Source: Melioribacter roseus
GTDB taxonomy: Bacteria; Bacteroidota; Ignavibacteria; Ignavibacteriales; Melioribacteraceae
Length of the DNA stretch: 48,561 nucleotides
Direction of reading: 5' to 3'
NCBI GenBank assembly: GCA_020726285.1
Contig: DYSW01000006.1
Location: forward strand, 1 to 48,561
How positions within the stretch are numbered: position 1 is the stretch's first letter; every line of letters begins with the position of its first letter. Shown here piece by piece: positions 1-7,961 of the stretch. The translations under genes and the position numbers were made by a program. The notes under the pieces were generated by a model. The model was not told the DNA's origin and did no database searches. It saw nothing but the letters and a program-made list of their open reading frames with translations.

Positions 1-104
1 CCGTCCCGCCGAAAAGTTTTGGGGGCGAAGTCGAAGCATGCGGGCAAAAAGGAAGAGGGCTGACTTACTTTTTTTGGTTTTGCTCAAAAAAATGTTCGAA
101 CATC
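1..104. other. GC-rich window edge, unidentified
   Basis: The first ~60 bases are much more GC-rich than the rest of the window, with runs such as gggggcg and gcgggc. They are followed by AT-rich sequence containing a perfect 12-bp palindrome ATGTTCGAACAT at 92-103. Plus-strand frame 1 is open from the edge to a TGA at about 61-63 and would encode a short Lys/Arg-rich tail, so this could be the last codons of a gene lying to the left. It could equally be a repeat or structured RNA. I do not recognise it. Confidence 0.3.
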
Positions 105-109
105 AATCA

Positions 110-146
110 AAAAATAAAAAAACCGCAAACTTTTGCTTGCGGTTTT
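110..146 (-). terminator. Rho-independent terminator downstream of tRNA-Ser
   Basis: On the minus strand the arms AACCGCAA (144-137) and TTGCGGTT (128-121) form an 8-bp stem, extendable by two A-T pairs, around an 8-nt loop. The stem runs into a T-rich tract (122-110 read in reverse). It begins only a few bases after the 3' end of the tRNA, so it ends the tRNA transcript and possibly the whole minus-strand operon upstream. Confidence 0.85.
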
Positions 147-147
147 G

Positions 148-236
148 CGGAGAGGGCGGGATTCGAACCCGCGATAGAGTTTAACCCCTACGACGGTTTA
201 GCAAACCGTTGGTTTCAGCCACTCACCCACCTCTCC
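148..236 (-). tRNA. tRNA-Ser (anticodon GCU)
   Basis: On the minus strand the acceptor arms GGAGAGG and CCTCTCC pair perfectly. The T arm is GCGGG-TTCGAAT-CCCGC. The anticodon stem ACGGT/ACCGT encloses loop TTGCTAA, giving anticodon GCU, which reads AGC/AGU serine codons. A long variable arm (class II) and discriminator G at 148 also fit serine. The 3' CCA is not encoded: the base pattern after the discriminator is CAAAA. It lies about 50 bases downstream of the patatin gene with no terminator between them, so co-transcription is possible. Confidence 0.96.
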
Positions 237-287
237 AAAACTTAAAAAATTGAGTTCAAATATAATTTATTTTATAGTTTGTACAAA

Positions 288-1112
288 TTATTTAGTTAAT
301 AATTTATCAAGTTTCCTTGTCAATTCCTTCTTAAATTCTGATGCTTGCTTCAAAACTTCGGCACTATTAATAAAATCCATCATTCTTACATTTTTAATTT
401 TTACTTGAATTAAAATGTTTGGTCTAGCAGTTTTTAATTTTGCAGAAAGAATAGAATTTTGCATTATCTGAAAAGATGAGAAAAAAGTTTCATAAAGTGG
501 AGGGTTATCGCCATCTTTGAATGGAAGGGAAGAAGAAACATCAATAGCGATTGTAAAATCACTATGATCAGTAATAATATCGTAAGGTAAAGGATTTACC
601 ATTCCACCATCGATATATAAATTATTATTAATTTTTACAGGAGGGAGCAACCCTGGTACTGCGTAGCTTGCTTTAATTGGTTGTAAAATTTCTCCTTCAT
701 CAAAAATTGATTGTTCGCGTGTATAATAATTTGTTGCTACAACCTTTAAAGGTATTTTAAGTTGGTTAAAATTCTCGACTCCAATTCTATTTTTGTAATA
801 CTCATAGAATTTATCACCTTTAAGTATTCCACCCTGGCCGATACCTAAATCTAAAAAATCTAACAATTTGAAATAGTCAAAATTCTTTGAAATATTCCAA
901 ATTTTACTACTTTCTGATTTTAAAATTTCATTCAAGCTTTCACGAATATCTCTTGTAGACAATCCGGCACAAAATGCACCGCCAACTAAAGCTCCCATAC
1001 TTGAACCAGAAATTATAGCGGGTGAAATTTGCAATTCTTCAAAAACTTCAAGTAAAACGATATGTGCAAGTCCACGAGCTCCACCAGAGCCAAGTGCGAT
1101 ACCAATTTTCAA
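288..1112 (-). CDS. Patatin-like phospholipase (RssA-type)
   Basis: Predicted serine acyl-hydrolase of the patatin family, 274 aa and cytoplasmic (no signal peptide). The N-terminal oxyanion-hole motif G-S-G-G-A-R-G (about residues 8-14), the nucleophile elbow G-S-S-M-G with Ser38, and the D-G-G of the catalytic dyad (Asp168) are all present and correctly spaced for a Ser-Asp dyad lipase. The start is TTG, placed directly after the TAG stop of the upstream small membrane gene (TAGTTG), and it gives the usual patatin opening M-K-I-G-I-A-L. It is the last protein gene of the minus-strand run that includes the citrate lyase genes. A functional link to them is not evident, and the substrate is unknown. 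Confidence 0.9.
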   Translation of the reverse strand: MKIGIALGSGGARGLAHIVLLEVFEELQISPAIISGSSMGALVGGAFCAGLSTRDIRESLNEILKSESSKIWNISKNFDYFKLLDFLDLGIGQGGILKGDKFYEYYKNRIGVENFNQLKIPLKVVATNYYTREQSIFDEGEILQPIKASYAVPGLLPPVKINNNLYIDGGMVNPLPYDIITDHSDFTIAIDVSSSLPFKDGDNPPLYETFFSSFQIMQNSILSAKLKTARPNILIQVKIKNVRMMDFINSAEVLKQASEFKKELTRKLDKLLTK

Positions 1113-1391
1113 CTAATTGTCTTTTGAAATTGATGTTTCTGAATTTTCTTTTTTGTGCTTCCTTTTTAATTGGTATAGAAAAATTGAAATATAAATATTC
1201 AATAAAAATGTAATTAAAAAGGGAATTAGACTGATTACAAGTAGCAGCCAATTCACATTTAATGAAAAAGATGTTTCATCATAAATAGTTTTAAGGATAA
1301 AAATATCAATTATCAACCAAGTTAATGATATAATTGAAAGAAGGAAAAGAACAAGGTTTAAACCAACGATTTTGGAAATTAATTTGTCCAT
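1113..1391 (-). CDS. Small two-helix membrane protein, unknown function
   Basis: A 92-aa protein I do not recognise. It has two strongly hydrophobic segments (about residues 8-33 and 40-72) separated by a short polar stretch, and a Lys/Glu/Ser-rich soluble C-terminal tail, so an inner-membrane hairpin is likely. I chose the ATG at 1391, 1 nt after the citF stop, with an AGAGA stretch just upstream. A longer reading from 1433 would overlap citF by 41 nt and add 14 poorly motivated residues. Its stop abuts the TTG of the patatin gene, so translation of the three genes is probably coupled. Confidence 0.7.
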   Translation of the reverse strand: MDKLISKIVGLNLVLFLLSIISLTWLIIDIFILKTIYDETSFSLNVNWLLLVISLIPFLITFLLNIYISIFLYQLKRKHKKENSETSISKDN

Positions 1392-1392
1392 T

Positions 1393-2946
1393 TTATTCTC
1401 TAATCTTGAAAATTGTGTCGAGAATAGTTCCATCTACCCATTTTACAATTGCAACTGGTTTGTTCAAATCGAAATTTGGTTTTTCTGGCTTGCCTGTAAT
1501 TTCAATAACTTCATCATAAATATCTTTTATTTTGCGAATTGGTAGATTTGAATTTTTAGTTGCTTGAATTAAATCCTTTCTTTTGGGATTTATTGCGATT
1601 CCACGCTCGGTGATAATTACATCAATCAAATCCGATGGACCAACTAAAGTTGTAACATTATCAACAATCACAGGAATTCTATCACGGAAAGAAGGAACGG
1701 CAAGAATTGTAACTTTTGAGAAAAGAGCATTTTGCCAACCACCAATTCCGTGTAGTAAATATCCATCAGAATGAGTTACAACATTTGCGTTAAAATTCAA
1801 GTCAACTTCAGTTGCACCAAGAACAGCGACATCAACAAGTTGAGCAAAATTGCCTTTTCCGTGATAATTGTAACTAGTAAATGGACTTGTATTTACATGT
1901 CCTGAATTTTCACGCATTGAGCGAACGCCTTCCAAATCAAAAGTTTGTCCATCAAGAATATAATCTGTTAAACCTTCTTCAAGCATTTCTACAAGATATT
2001 TTGTACTTCCACCACGAATAAATCTTGCTTTAATTCCTTTATTTTTCATCATTTCTTTCAGATAAATAGCAAATGCAAGATTTATTCCACCTGCACCAGC
2101 TTGAAATGAAAATCCATCTTTCAATAAACCAGCATCTTCAAAAAATTGAGCTATGTATTCTGCAATTAATAATCTATCTGGACTTTTAGTAACTTCTGTT
2201 GTACCTGAAACAATTTTTGAAGAATCTCCAAGATTGTCAACTTTCACAACAAAATCGACATTATTTCCTTGAATTTGCCAAGGAACGCAAGGGAATGGAA
2301 CTAAATTATTAGTTGCAACAATCACTCTATCAGCAAATTCACTATCAACTAAGGCAAAACCAAGTAAACCGCAAGCTGTATTTCCTCTGTCACCAGTTGC
2401 ATTCCCAAATTCATCTGCAGTTGGAGCGGCAATTACAGCAATATCAATATGAACTTCGCCATCTTGTACTGCTTGATAACGTCCACCGTGCGAGCGCAAA
2501 ACTCCAATTCCTTTCATTTTACCATTTGATGTGTATCTGCCAAGTGGTCCGTTCATCGAACCTTCGATGTGATGAATTGTTCCATCTTCAAGATACTGTA
2601 AAAGGTGTGAATGCACAGGAAATGATGCACTTGGAAACCAACGAATATTTTTAATACCAAGTTCTTTGATTGTATCGAAAAGTTGATTTGTTAAAGCATC
2701 TCCATCTCGGAAATGATGATGAGTTGAAATTGTCATGCCATCTTTTATTCCAGATTTGATTAATGCTTCCTTTAGATTTGCAACAATTTTATTTCCATCA
2801 GATGGATAATCAGCGCACGAACGAATAATTGGTTTTGCTTTAAAACCTTTTGGTTTGTGTTTTCCAATTCCTTTATAAGGAACTTGTGTTATTCCGTTTA
2901 TTTTATCAGGTACTAAACGTCCAGCATTATTTTTTGTTAATTTCAT
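1393..2946 (-). CDS. citF: Citrate lyase alpha subunit (citrate CoA-transferase)
   Basis: A 517-aa protein of the CitF family, the subunit that exchanges acetyl for citrate on the acyl-carrier protein of citrate lyase. The full length and several conserved blocks are present: the N-terminal V-P-D-K-I-N-G region, T-H-H-H-F-R-D-G-D, the E-G-S-M-N-G-P-L-G-R-Y block and the C-terminal D-x-T-x-L-D-x-I-F-K-I tail. It lies 15 nt downstream of the fused citD-citE gene, with an AGG-type ribosome site before the ATG. No holoenzyme maturation genes (citC, citG, citX) are in the window. Related complexes can act on citramalate, so substrate assignment is less certain than family assignment. Confidence 0.92.
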   Translation of the reverse strand: MKLTKNNAGRLVPDKINGITQVPYKGIGKHKPKGFKAKPIIRSCADYPSDGNKIVANLKEALIKSGIKDGMTISTHHHFRDGDALTNQLFDTIKELGIKNIRWFPSASFPVHSHLLQYLEDGTIHHIEGSMNGPLGRYTSNGKMKGIGVLRSHGGRYQAVQDGEVHIDIAVIAAPTADEFGNATGDRGNTACGLLGFALVDSEFADRVIVATNNLVPFPCVPWQIQGNNVDFVVKVDNLGDSSKIVSGTTEVTKSPDRLLIAEYIAQFFEDAGLLKDGFSFQAGAGGINLAFAIYLKEMMKNKGIKARFIRGGSTKYLVEMLEEGLTDYILDGQTFDLEGVRSMRENSGHVNTSPFTSYNYHGKGNFAQLVDVAVLGATEVDLNFNANVVTHSDGYLLHGIGGWQNALFSKVTILAVPSFRDRIPVIVDNVTTLVGPSDLIDVIITERGIAINPKRKDLIQATKNSNLPIRKIKDIYDEVIEITGKPEKPNFDLNKPVAIVKWVDGTILDTIFKIRE

Positions 2947-2961
2947 AATTTACCTAACCAA

Positions 2962-4131
2962 TTACCAATTACTATTTACAATTTTTAAAGCTCTTTTTAC
3001 TACAGGCGGGTCAATCATTTTATTTCCTAAAGAAACGACTCCAAGTCCTTTTGATTCAGCTTCTTTAAATGCGTCAACAATCTTTTGAGCTTTTTCAATC
3101 TCTTCAGGTTTTGGAGCAAATCCTCTGTGCACAACTTGAATTTGACGTGGATGAATACAGCCTTTTCCTTCGAAACCGAGCGATTTTGCTTCGAGAACAC
3201 TATTCATCAAACCTTCCATATCAGCAACATCACTAAAAACTGTATCGATTGCTTGAATTCCAGCAGCTTTTGCCGCATTTACAATTACACTTCTTGCGTA
3301 AAAGCTTTCTTTTCCTTCGTTTGTGCGTTCTGCACCGATATCGGCAGTGTAATCTTCGAGTCCAATTGCAAGAGAAGAAATAATTTGAGATGATTTCGCA
3401 ATTGAATATGCATTTCCAATTCCTTTAGCACTTTCAATTATTGGCATTATGTAAATTTCATCTTTAATGCTATGTATCTTTTTTAATTCATTTATTTTGT
3501 TCTCTATTGAATGAATTTCTTCTTCGGATTCAACTTTTGGTATCAGTATTAAATTAACTCTATTCGGAATAATTTCTTCTAAATCTGATAATGCAAGAGG
3601 AAGTTGATTAATTCTTACCATTCTTTCTGAATTGTAAAAATTTACAGTGCGAAGTGCATTTCGAACAAGAATACGTGCTGCATCTTTTTCTGAAGGAGAA
3701 ACACTATCTTCCAAATCAAGAATTATTCCGTCAGGTTTGTGCAAACCAGCATTAATAAATAATTTTGGAGAATTTCCCGGAAGATAAAGTCGGCTTCTTC
3801 TCAATTTTTCTTTGTTAGATTTTGTTTTAGAATGCTTGGAAAAAGGGAATAGAAATTTTTTATCTGAATTTGGGAAAATTCGTTTAAATGCTGTTTCAAA
3901 TCTTGAAGCTAAAACAAATGGCAAAGCACCATAATCATCAATAAGAATTTTTGCGTTTTCTATTTCAAAGAATTTAATTAATTCATTTACGAATTCTTTG
4001 TTTTGTCTCCCGAACATTGGTTCAACTTTGCTACTTATTTCAAGCTGAATTCCACCAGAATCTAAAATTTCGAGTTCAATGTAACAATCTGAACGATTGG
4101 ATTTGTCTTTTTTTCCTACTATTGCTTTCAT
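2962..4131 (-). CDS. Fused citrate lyase gamma (ACP) and beta (lyase) subunits, CitD-CitE
   Basis: A 389-aa two-domain protein. Residues 1-~88 resemble CitD, the acyl-carrier subunit. Ser14 in the R-S-D-C context matches the serine that carries the phosphoribosyl-dephospho-CoA group, and the later D-D-Y-G-A-L segment is typical. A basic linker (~95-112) leads to a full CitE/HpcH-type TIM barrel: L-Y-L-P-G-N at about 115, D-L-E-D-S metal site, V-R-I-N, I-I-E-S-A and the G-L-E-D-Y-T-A-D-I-G block. CitD and CitE are normally separate genes. Here one reading frame runs through both with no stop or internal start needed. It lies 12 nt after the prpD-like gene and 15 nt before citF. Confidence 0.87.
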   Translation of the reverse strand: MKAIVGKKDKSNRSDCYIELEILDSGGIQLEISSKVEPMFGRQNKEFVNELIKFFEIENAKILIDDYGALPFVLASRFETAFKRIFPNSDKKFLFPFSKHSKTKSNKEKLRRSRLYLPGNSPKLFINAGLHKPDGIILDLEDSVSPSEKDAARILVRNALRTVNFYNSERMVRINQLPLALSDLEEIIPNRVNLILIPKVESEEEIHSIENKINELKKIHSIKDEIYIMPIIESAKGIGNAYSIAKSSQIISSLAIGLEDYTADIGAERTNEGKESFYARSVIVNAAKAAGIQAIDTVFSDVADMEGLMNSVLEAKSLGFEGKGCIHPRQIQVVHRGFAPKPEEIEKAQKIVDAFKEAESKGLGVVSLGNKMIDPPVVKRALKIVNSNW

Positions 4132-4143
4132 AATAATCTACAA

Positions 4144-5577
4144 TTAAATAATCAATTTGTTCATAAATTCTTGTGCTGAGAAATTCTCACAATTAAAAAT
4201 CATTGATTTTATCTCAAGTTGTTTTTCTTCGCTTAAGAAATCAGAAGAAAGAGCTTTGAATTTATTATCTAAGTCTTCAATTGTCATTGGTTCTCGTGGA
4301 TCGCCTTTTGGATATTCGAGATATTCAGAGAAAACTCGTCCATCATTTGTTCTGATTGTGACTTTTGATGGTTGTTTTGCTGGAAACATTTTCTCAAATT
4401 CTTCGGATGCTTCACCTTTGATTTTGTCGATTACTTCCCAAATTCTTGGATCTTTTAGTTTTTCATCAGAGAAAGTTTCGGTTGTAATTTTTTTATCGAC
4501 AACTGCTGCTGCAATGCAATATGGAAGGGAATGATCTGCAGTTTCTCGTGATTCTGGGCGATATTTATGCGGATCAAATAGAATATCAATTGCGCGAGCA
4601 ATTGTTGTGATAGTAATTTCATTAATATCTGAATGATTTAAATTATTGTCTTTCATTACTTTAAGAGTTGCAGAAATGTGTGTGTGTGTTAAAGCTTCAG
4701 TTGGAAAGGCTTTCATTCCGCATTCTAAAATTTTGTAGGATTTACCAAGATTTCCAATTAGCGACTCAACATCCCATTGCCAATCTCCGAGTGAATCTCT
4801 TCCTTTCATTGCAATAGGTGAATTTGTTTCGTTTTTTGCATCCCAACCAAAGAAAGAATCCATAAAACCTTCTTTTCCTTCAAAAATCTTTTCGGTGCCT
4901 GAATAACCTTTTTGAGCTAAAAGTGCAGCAAAAACTCCAGATTGAACTGCCATTGGGTCAACAGTATTTTTCATCATTGTTAGAACTCCGGTTGTTGGAG
5001 CCCCAATTGTGTGGTTATGTGAACCGTTTATTCCAATTGCATTTACCATTTGGTCAACGGTTAAACCAAGAATTTTACCAGCAACAATTGGTGAAACAAA
5101 CTGAGTTAGCGTTGCGTGATGCCATTTTCGTTCGCGAATTCCAGGCTTGGCAAATTCACAAAGTCTTTGTTCAAATTCGTAAGCAAGAACAACGGCAACA
5201 ATTACTTCTTCCATCGAAGCGTTAAGCATTTCAGCAACTGAAAGTGCTGCGGGAATTAAATCTGATGGATGCGAAGGGTCATCTTTCCAATAAATATCAT
5301 TAAAATCAAGTGCACGTATTGCAAGGGAATTCACTAAAGTTGAGTTTACTGCGGGAATTTTATCTCCAAAACCGATTGTAGTTGATTCTGGCTTTCCTCC
5401 CATTTCTTTGTAAATATTGCGAATAATATTTACATCTTTTGTTTTGTATCCACCATAAGCACAACCAACTGAATCATAAATAAAATGTTTTGTTGTTTCT
5501 ATTACATTCTGTGGTAAGTCATTAAATTTTAAACTAACTGCAAATTCAGAAATAATTCTGGATATTGATTTACTCAT
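4144..5577 (-). CDS. MmgE/PrpD family protein (2-methylcitrate dehydratase-like)
   Basis: A 477-aa member of the MmgE/PrpD family, which includes 2-methylcitrate dehydratase and cis-aconitate decarboxylase. Family signatures are visible: D-S-V-G-C-A-Y-G-G near residue 35, the active-site stretch ending D-D-P-S-H-P-S-D near 100, the S-H-N-H-T-I-G block and the G-Y-S-G-x-x-x-I-F-E-G segment. The start is supported by an AGGA ribosome site 6-7 nt upstream. It is the first gene of the run with the citD-citE fusion and citF, which suggests that hydration, dehydration or decarboxylation of a tricarboxylate-like acid is coupled to its cleavage. The exact reaction cannot be read from sequence. Confidence 0.85.
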   Translation of the reverse strand: MSKSISRIISEFAVSLKFNDLPQNVIETTKHFIYDSVGCAYGGYKTKDVNIIRNIYKEMGGKPESTTIGFGDKIPAVNSTLVNSLAIRALDFNDIYWKDDPSHPSDLIPAALSVAEMLNASMEEVIVAVVLAYEFEQRLCEFAKPGIRERKWHHATLTQFVSPIVAGKILGLTVDQMVNAIGINGSHNHTIGAPTTGVLTMMKNTVDPMAVQSGVFAALLAQKGYSGTEKIFEGKEGFMDSFFGWDAKNETNSPIAMKGRDSLGDWQWDVESLIGNLGKSYKILECGMKAFPTEALTHTHISATLKVMKDNNLNHSDINEITITTIARAIDILFDPHKYRPESRETADHSLPYCIAAAVVDKKITTETFSDEKLKDPRIWEVIDKIKGEASEEFEKMFPAKQPSKVTIRTNDGRVFSEYLEYPKGDPREPMTIEDLDNKFKALSSDFLSEEKQLEIKSMIFNCENFSAQEFMNKLII

Positions 5578-5594
5578 ATATGTCCTATATTAAT

Positions 5595-5897
5595 TTATTT
5601 TTGTAATGCAAAAGTAAGAAAAAAAATCGAACCTAAATGTTTTTCGCTTTTAACTGAAATTGAAATATCGTTAATTTCACAATATTGTTTCACAACACTT
5701 AAACCAAGTCCGTTGCCAACAAATTTCCTTTTGTAACCTTCTTCTTCCTGAGTAAATGCTGTGAAAATGTGTGGTAAATAATCTGGATTCATTCCAATTC
5801 CAGTATCTTTTATGCTGACTGTTAAAAAGCTGCCTTTTTCCATTAAAGAGATTTTTATTTCACCTTCATTCGTGTATTTTATTGCGTTAATCAGCAG
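5595..5897 (-). pseudogene. Remnant of a histidine kinase ATPase domain
   Basis: The frame encodes only the C-terminal part of a GHKL ATPase domain: an N box (L-L-I-N-A-I-K-Y-T-N-E-G), G1 box D-T-G-I-G-M, F box F-T-A-F-T-Q-E-E-E and G2 box G-N-G-L-G-L. An in-frame TGA at 5898-5900 sits just before the N box. Upstream there is no dimerisation/phosphoacceptor (H box) sequence on this strand, and the space is occupied by the start region of a divergent gene. An 82-aa reading from the ATG at 5843 is possible but would lack the N box. I interpret this as the 3' end of a kinase gene truncated by deletion or rearrangement, with a junction near 5898. Confidence 0.8.
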
Positions 5898-6043
5898 TCA
5901 ATTGAACGTATAATTTGGTTATTAGTGCACAAAAATCACCAAATAATATCGATACAAAAATGAAATATATAATTAAACTAATAGAAGAAAAATTGAACAA
6001 AATGGGAAAATGTTCGTCAGAAAAGAAAAAATTTGAGAAAATT

Positions 6044-6712
6044 ATGCAAGCGTTCAATTTAGCAAAATCAATAGTTCTAGTTTTTATGATAGTTTTTGCA
6101 TCAACTTCTTGTAAATTAGTAGCTGTTCAGGGAAATGGGCAAATTTCTGAGATTGAGAAGAAAATATCAAATTTCAATAAAATAGATGCTTCAGGAGATT
6201 TTGATATTAATGTTAAATTAGGGAAGGAAGCTAAAATCAAAATAATTGCTGATAAAAATTTACATAAGCATATAACAGCAAAAGTTGTAAATAACACATT
6301 ATACCTTTCAACCAATAAAATTTTATCACCAACAAATGAAATTGAAATATTCTTAATAACTCCACAATTAGTTGCTGCAAATATTTCAGGTTCAAATGAT
6401 TTGAAAATACACAATTACCATGGACAAATTTTCAAATTAGAAATTAGTGGTGCGGGTACATTCTATGGAAGCGGAAAAGTAGATATTTTTGATGTTGAAA
6501 TAAGTGGAGCAGGCGAACTTAAATCGGAAAAGTTAGTAACGAAAGTTTCAAAAATTCAAATCAGTGGAGCTGGAGAAGGAATAATAAATGTTACTGACGA
6601 ATTGTATGCCGAAGTTTCAGGAGCTGGTGATTTGTTGTATATTGGTAACCCTAAAATAATTAAAACTGATATTTCAGGTGCAGGATCAATAAAAAAGAAA
6701 ATAAAGGACTAG
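6044..6712 (+). CDS. Putative lipoprotein with DUF2807 (head GIN) domain
   Basis: Predicted exported protein with the DUF2807 'head GIN' beta-helical fold: [15 protein letters not shown] opens the domain, and the S-G-A-G (once S-G-S-N) turn recurs six times. I prefer the ATG at 6044 because it gives a 22-residue signal peptide ending in a relaxed lipobox S-T-S-C (Cys23). The frame is open from a TTG at 5915, with further ATGs at 5960 and 6002, but the upstream residues are basic and low-complexity and would bury the signal. It ends 2 nt before purE. Its function is unknown. Confidence 0.75.
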   Translation: MQAFNLAKSIVLVFMIVFASTSCKLVAVQGNGQISEIEKKISNFNKIDASGDFDINVKLGKEAKIKIIADKNLHKHITAKVVNNTLYLSTNKILSPTNEIEIFLITPQLVAANISGSNDLKIHNYHGQIFKLEISGAGTFYGSGKVDIFDVEISGAGELKSEKLVTKVSKIQISGAGEGIINVTDELYAEVSGAGDLLYIGNPKIIKTDISGAGSIKKKIKD

Positions 6713-6714
6713 TT

Positions 6715-7197
6715 ATGAAAAAATTAGTAGGAATTATAATGGGAAGTGATTCAGATATGCCGATTATGAATAAAGCCATTGAAGTTTTTCAAGAGTTTGA
6801 AATTGGTTTCGAAATTAAAATATTATCTGCACATCGAACTCCAGATGAACATAGTGATTACTCAAAAACAGCAGAACAACGTGGGTTGAAAGTGATTATC
6901 GCGGCAGCAGGAGGTGCGGCTCATCTACCTGGAGTTACAGCTGCTCATACTATTTTGCCAATTATTGGTGTTCCTATAAATTCAAAATTAAATGGAATAG
7001 ATTCGCTATTGTCTATTGTTCAAATGCCAAGTGGAATTCCGGTTGCAACAGTAGCAGTTGATGGAGCGAAAAACTCAGCATTGTTAGCGATAGAAATCTT
7101 GGCATTATCTGATAAAAAAATTAGAGAAAAATTGATTATTTTTCGCGAAAATCAAAGAAAAGAATCATATTCTAAAAATGAAAAACTGAACAAATAA
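6715..7197 (+). CDS. purE: 5-(carboxyamino)imidazole ribonucleotide mutase
   Basis: Class I PurE, 160 aa, which moves the carboxylate of N5-CAIR to C4 in de novo purine synthesis. The motifs are M-G-S-D-S-D-M-P near the N-terminus, S-A-H-R-T-P-D at about 40, [12 protein letters not shown] at about 63 and the V-A-T-V-A-V-D-G-A region. The start ATG lies 2 nt after the preceding lipoprotein stop. purK, its usual partner, is not nearby. Another purine gene, purA, is 2 kb away on the other strand. Confidence 0.96.
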   Translation: MKKLVGIIMGSDSDMPIMNKAIEVFQEFEIGFEIKILSAHRTPDEHSDYSKTAEQRGLKVIIAAAGGAAHLPGVTAAHTILPIIGVPINSKLNGIDSLLSIVQMPSGIPVATVAVDGAKNSALLAIEILALSDKKIREKLIIFRENQRKESYSKNEKLNK

Positions 7198-7213
7198 TCT
7201 CACTTCATAAATT

Positions 7214-7777
7214 ATGAACTTTGAAATAAATAATGCTGTTTTTAACAAATTTCCTAAACTTGAATCGAAGAATTTATTATTCTCAGAAATAACAAATACA
7301 CACGCTGAAAGCTTTTTCAAAATGAGGTCGGATACAGAAGTTGTAAAATACATGGATACTTTTCCTCATAAATCTATTGAACAAACCATTAAATTAATTG
7401 AGCTCTACCAACAATCATTTTTAGAACATAATGCAATCAACTGGTTCATTCTGAAAAAAAATACAAAGGAATTTGTTGGGTATGTTGGTTTTTGGAGAAT
7501 GTTTCGAGAACATTGCCGAGCGGAAATTGGATACTCACTTGGTAGAGAATATTGGGGCAAGGGAATCATGCAGGAAGCACTTCCAATGATTATTGATTTT
7601 GGATTTAATTCTTTAAATTTACATTCAATTGAAGCAGCTGTTAATCCGTTGAATATAAAATCAATCAAATTACTAGGTAAATATGGTTTTATAAAGGAAG
7701 CTTATTATAAAGAAAATTTTCTTTTTGATAAGCAATATTTAGATACAGAAATCTACTCACTTCTCGAATCAAATTAA
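7214..7777 (+). CDS. GNAT family N-acetyltransferase (RimJ/RimL-like)
   Basis: A 187-aa acetyltransferase of the Acetyltransf_3 type. The acetyl-CoA-binding motif is recognisable as R-E-Y-W-G-K-G-I-M-Q-E-A followed by the helix to F-N-S-L-N-L-H-S-I-E-A, then the V-N-P-L-N-I-K-S-I-K-L-L-G-K-Y-G-F motif B region. Members acetylate ribosomal-protein N-termini, antibiotics or small molecules, and the substrate here cannot be told. It starts 16 nt after purE with no clear ribosome site and is probably the last gene of that short run. Confidence 0.85.
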   Translation: MNFEINNAVFNKFPKLESKNLLFSEITNTHAESFFKMRSDTEVVKYMDTFPHKSIEQTIKLIELYQQSFLEHNAINWFILKKNTKEFVGYVGFWRMFREHCRAEIGYSLGREYWGKGIMQEALPMIIDFGFNSLNLHSIEAAVNPLNIKSIKLLGKYGFIKEAYYKENFLFDKQYLDTEIYSLLESN

Positions 7778-7839
7778 ATCAACAAAAATTTACGAATTAT
7801 CTCAATTAATTGAATTCAGTAAACACTTATTAAATTATA

Positions 7840-7883
7840 TTTAAAATTAAAAGTCGCCAAGGCTGAGGGCGGACCTTGACGAC
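7840..7883 (-). terminator. Likely Rho-independent terminator of the STAS-purA-kinase operon
   Basis: Read on the minus strand, GTCGTCAAGG (7883-7874) and CCTTGGCGAC (7862-7853) form a 10-bp stem with one U-G wobble and an 11-nt GC-rich loop, followed immediately by TTTTAATTTT. It lies about 79 nt after the kinase stop. In plus orientation the same hairpin has a C-A mismatch and no T tract, so minus-strand use is favoured. Confidence 0.7.
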
Positions 7884-7961
7884 CGGAATGTATTTAGGGG
7901 GGTAAAATGAAAAACTTACATGCGAAAAGTAATAAAAATATTTGAGTTGTCAATAGAAAAA

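Noticed and set aside
2-250. Long plus-strand open frame running through the terminator and tRNA
   Set aside because: It reads through the antisense of a well-formed tRNA, a typical spurious frame.
7907-7945. 12-codon frame (ATG to TGA) preceded by a GGGGGG ribosome-site-like run
   Set aside because: Too short to support as a gene. It lies in the trailer beside a minus-strand terminator, and no downstream coding sequence continues it.
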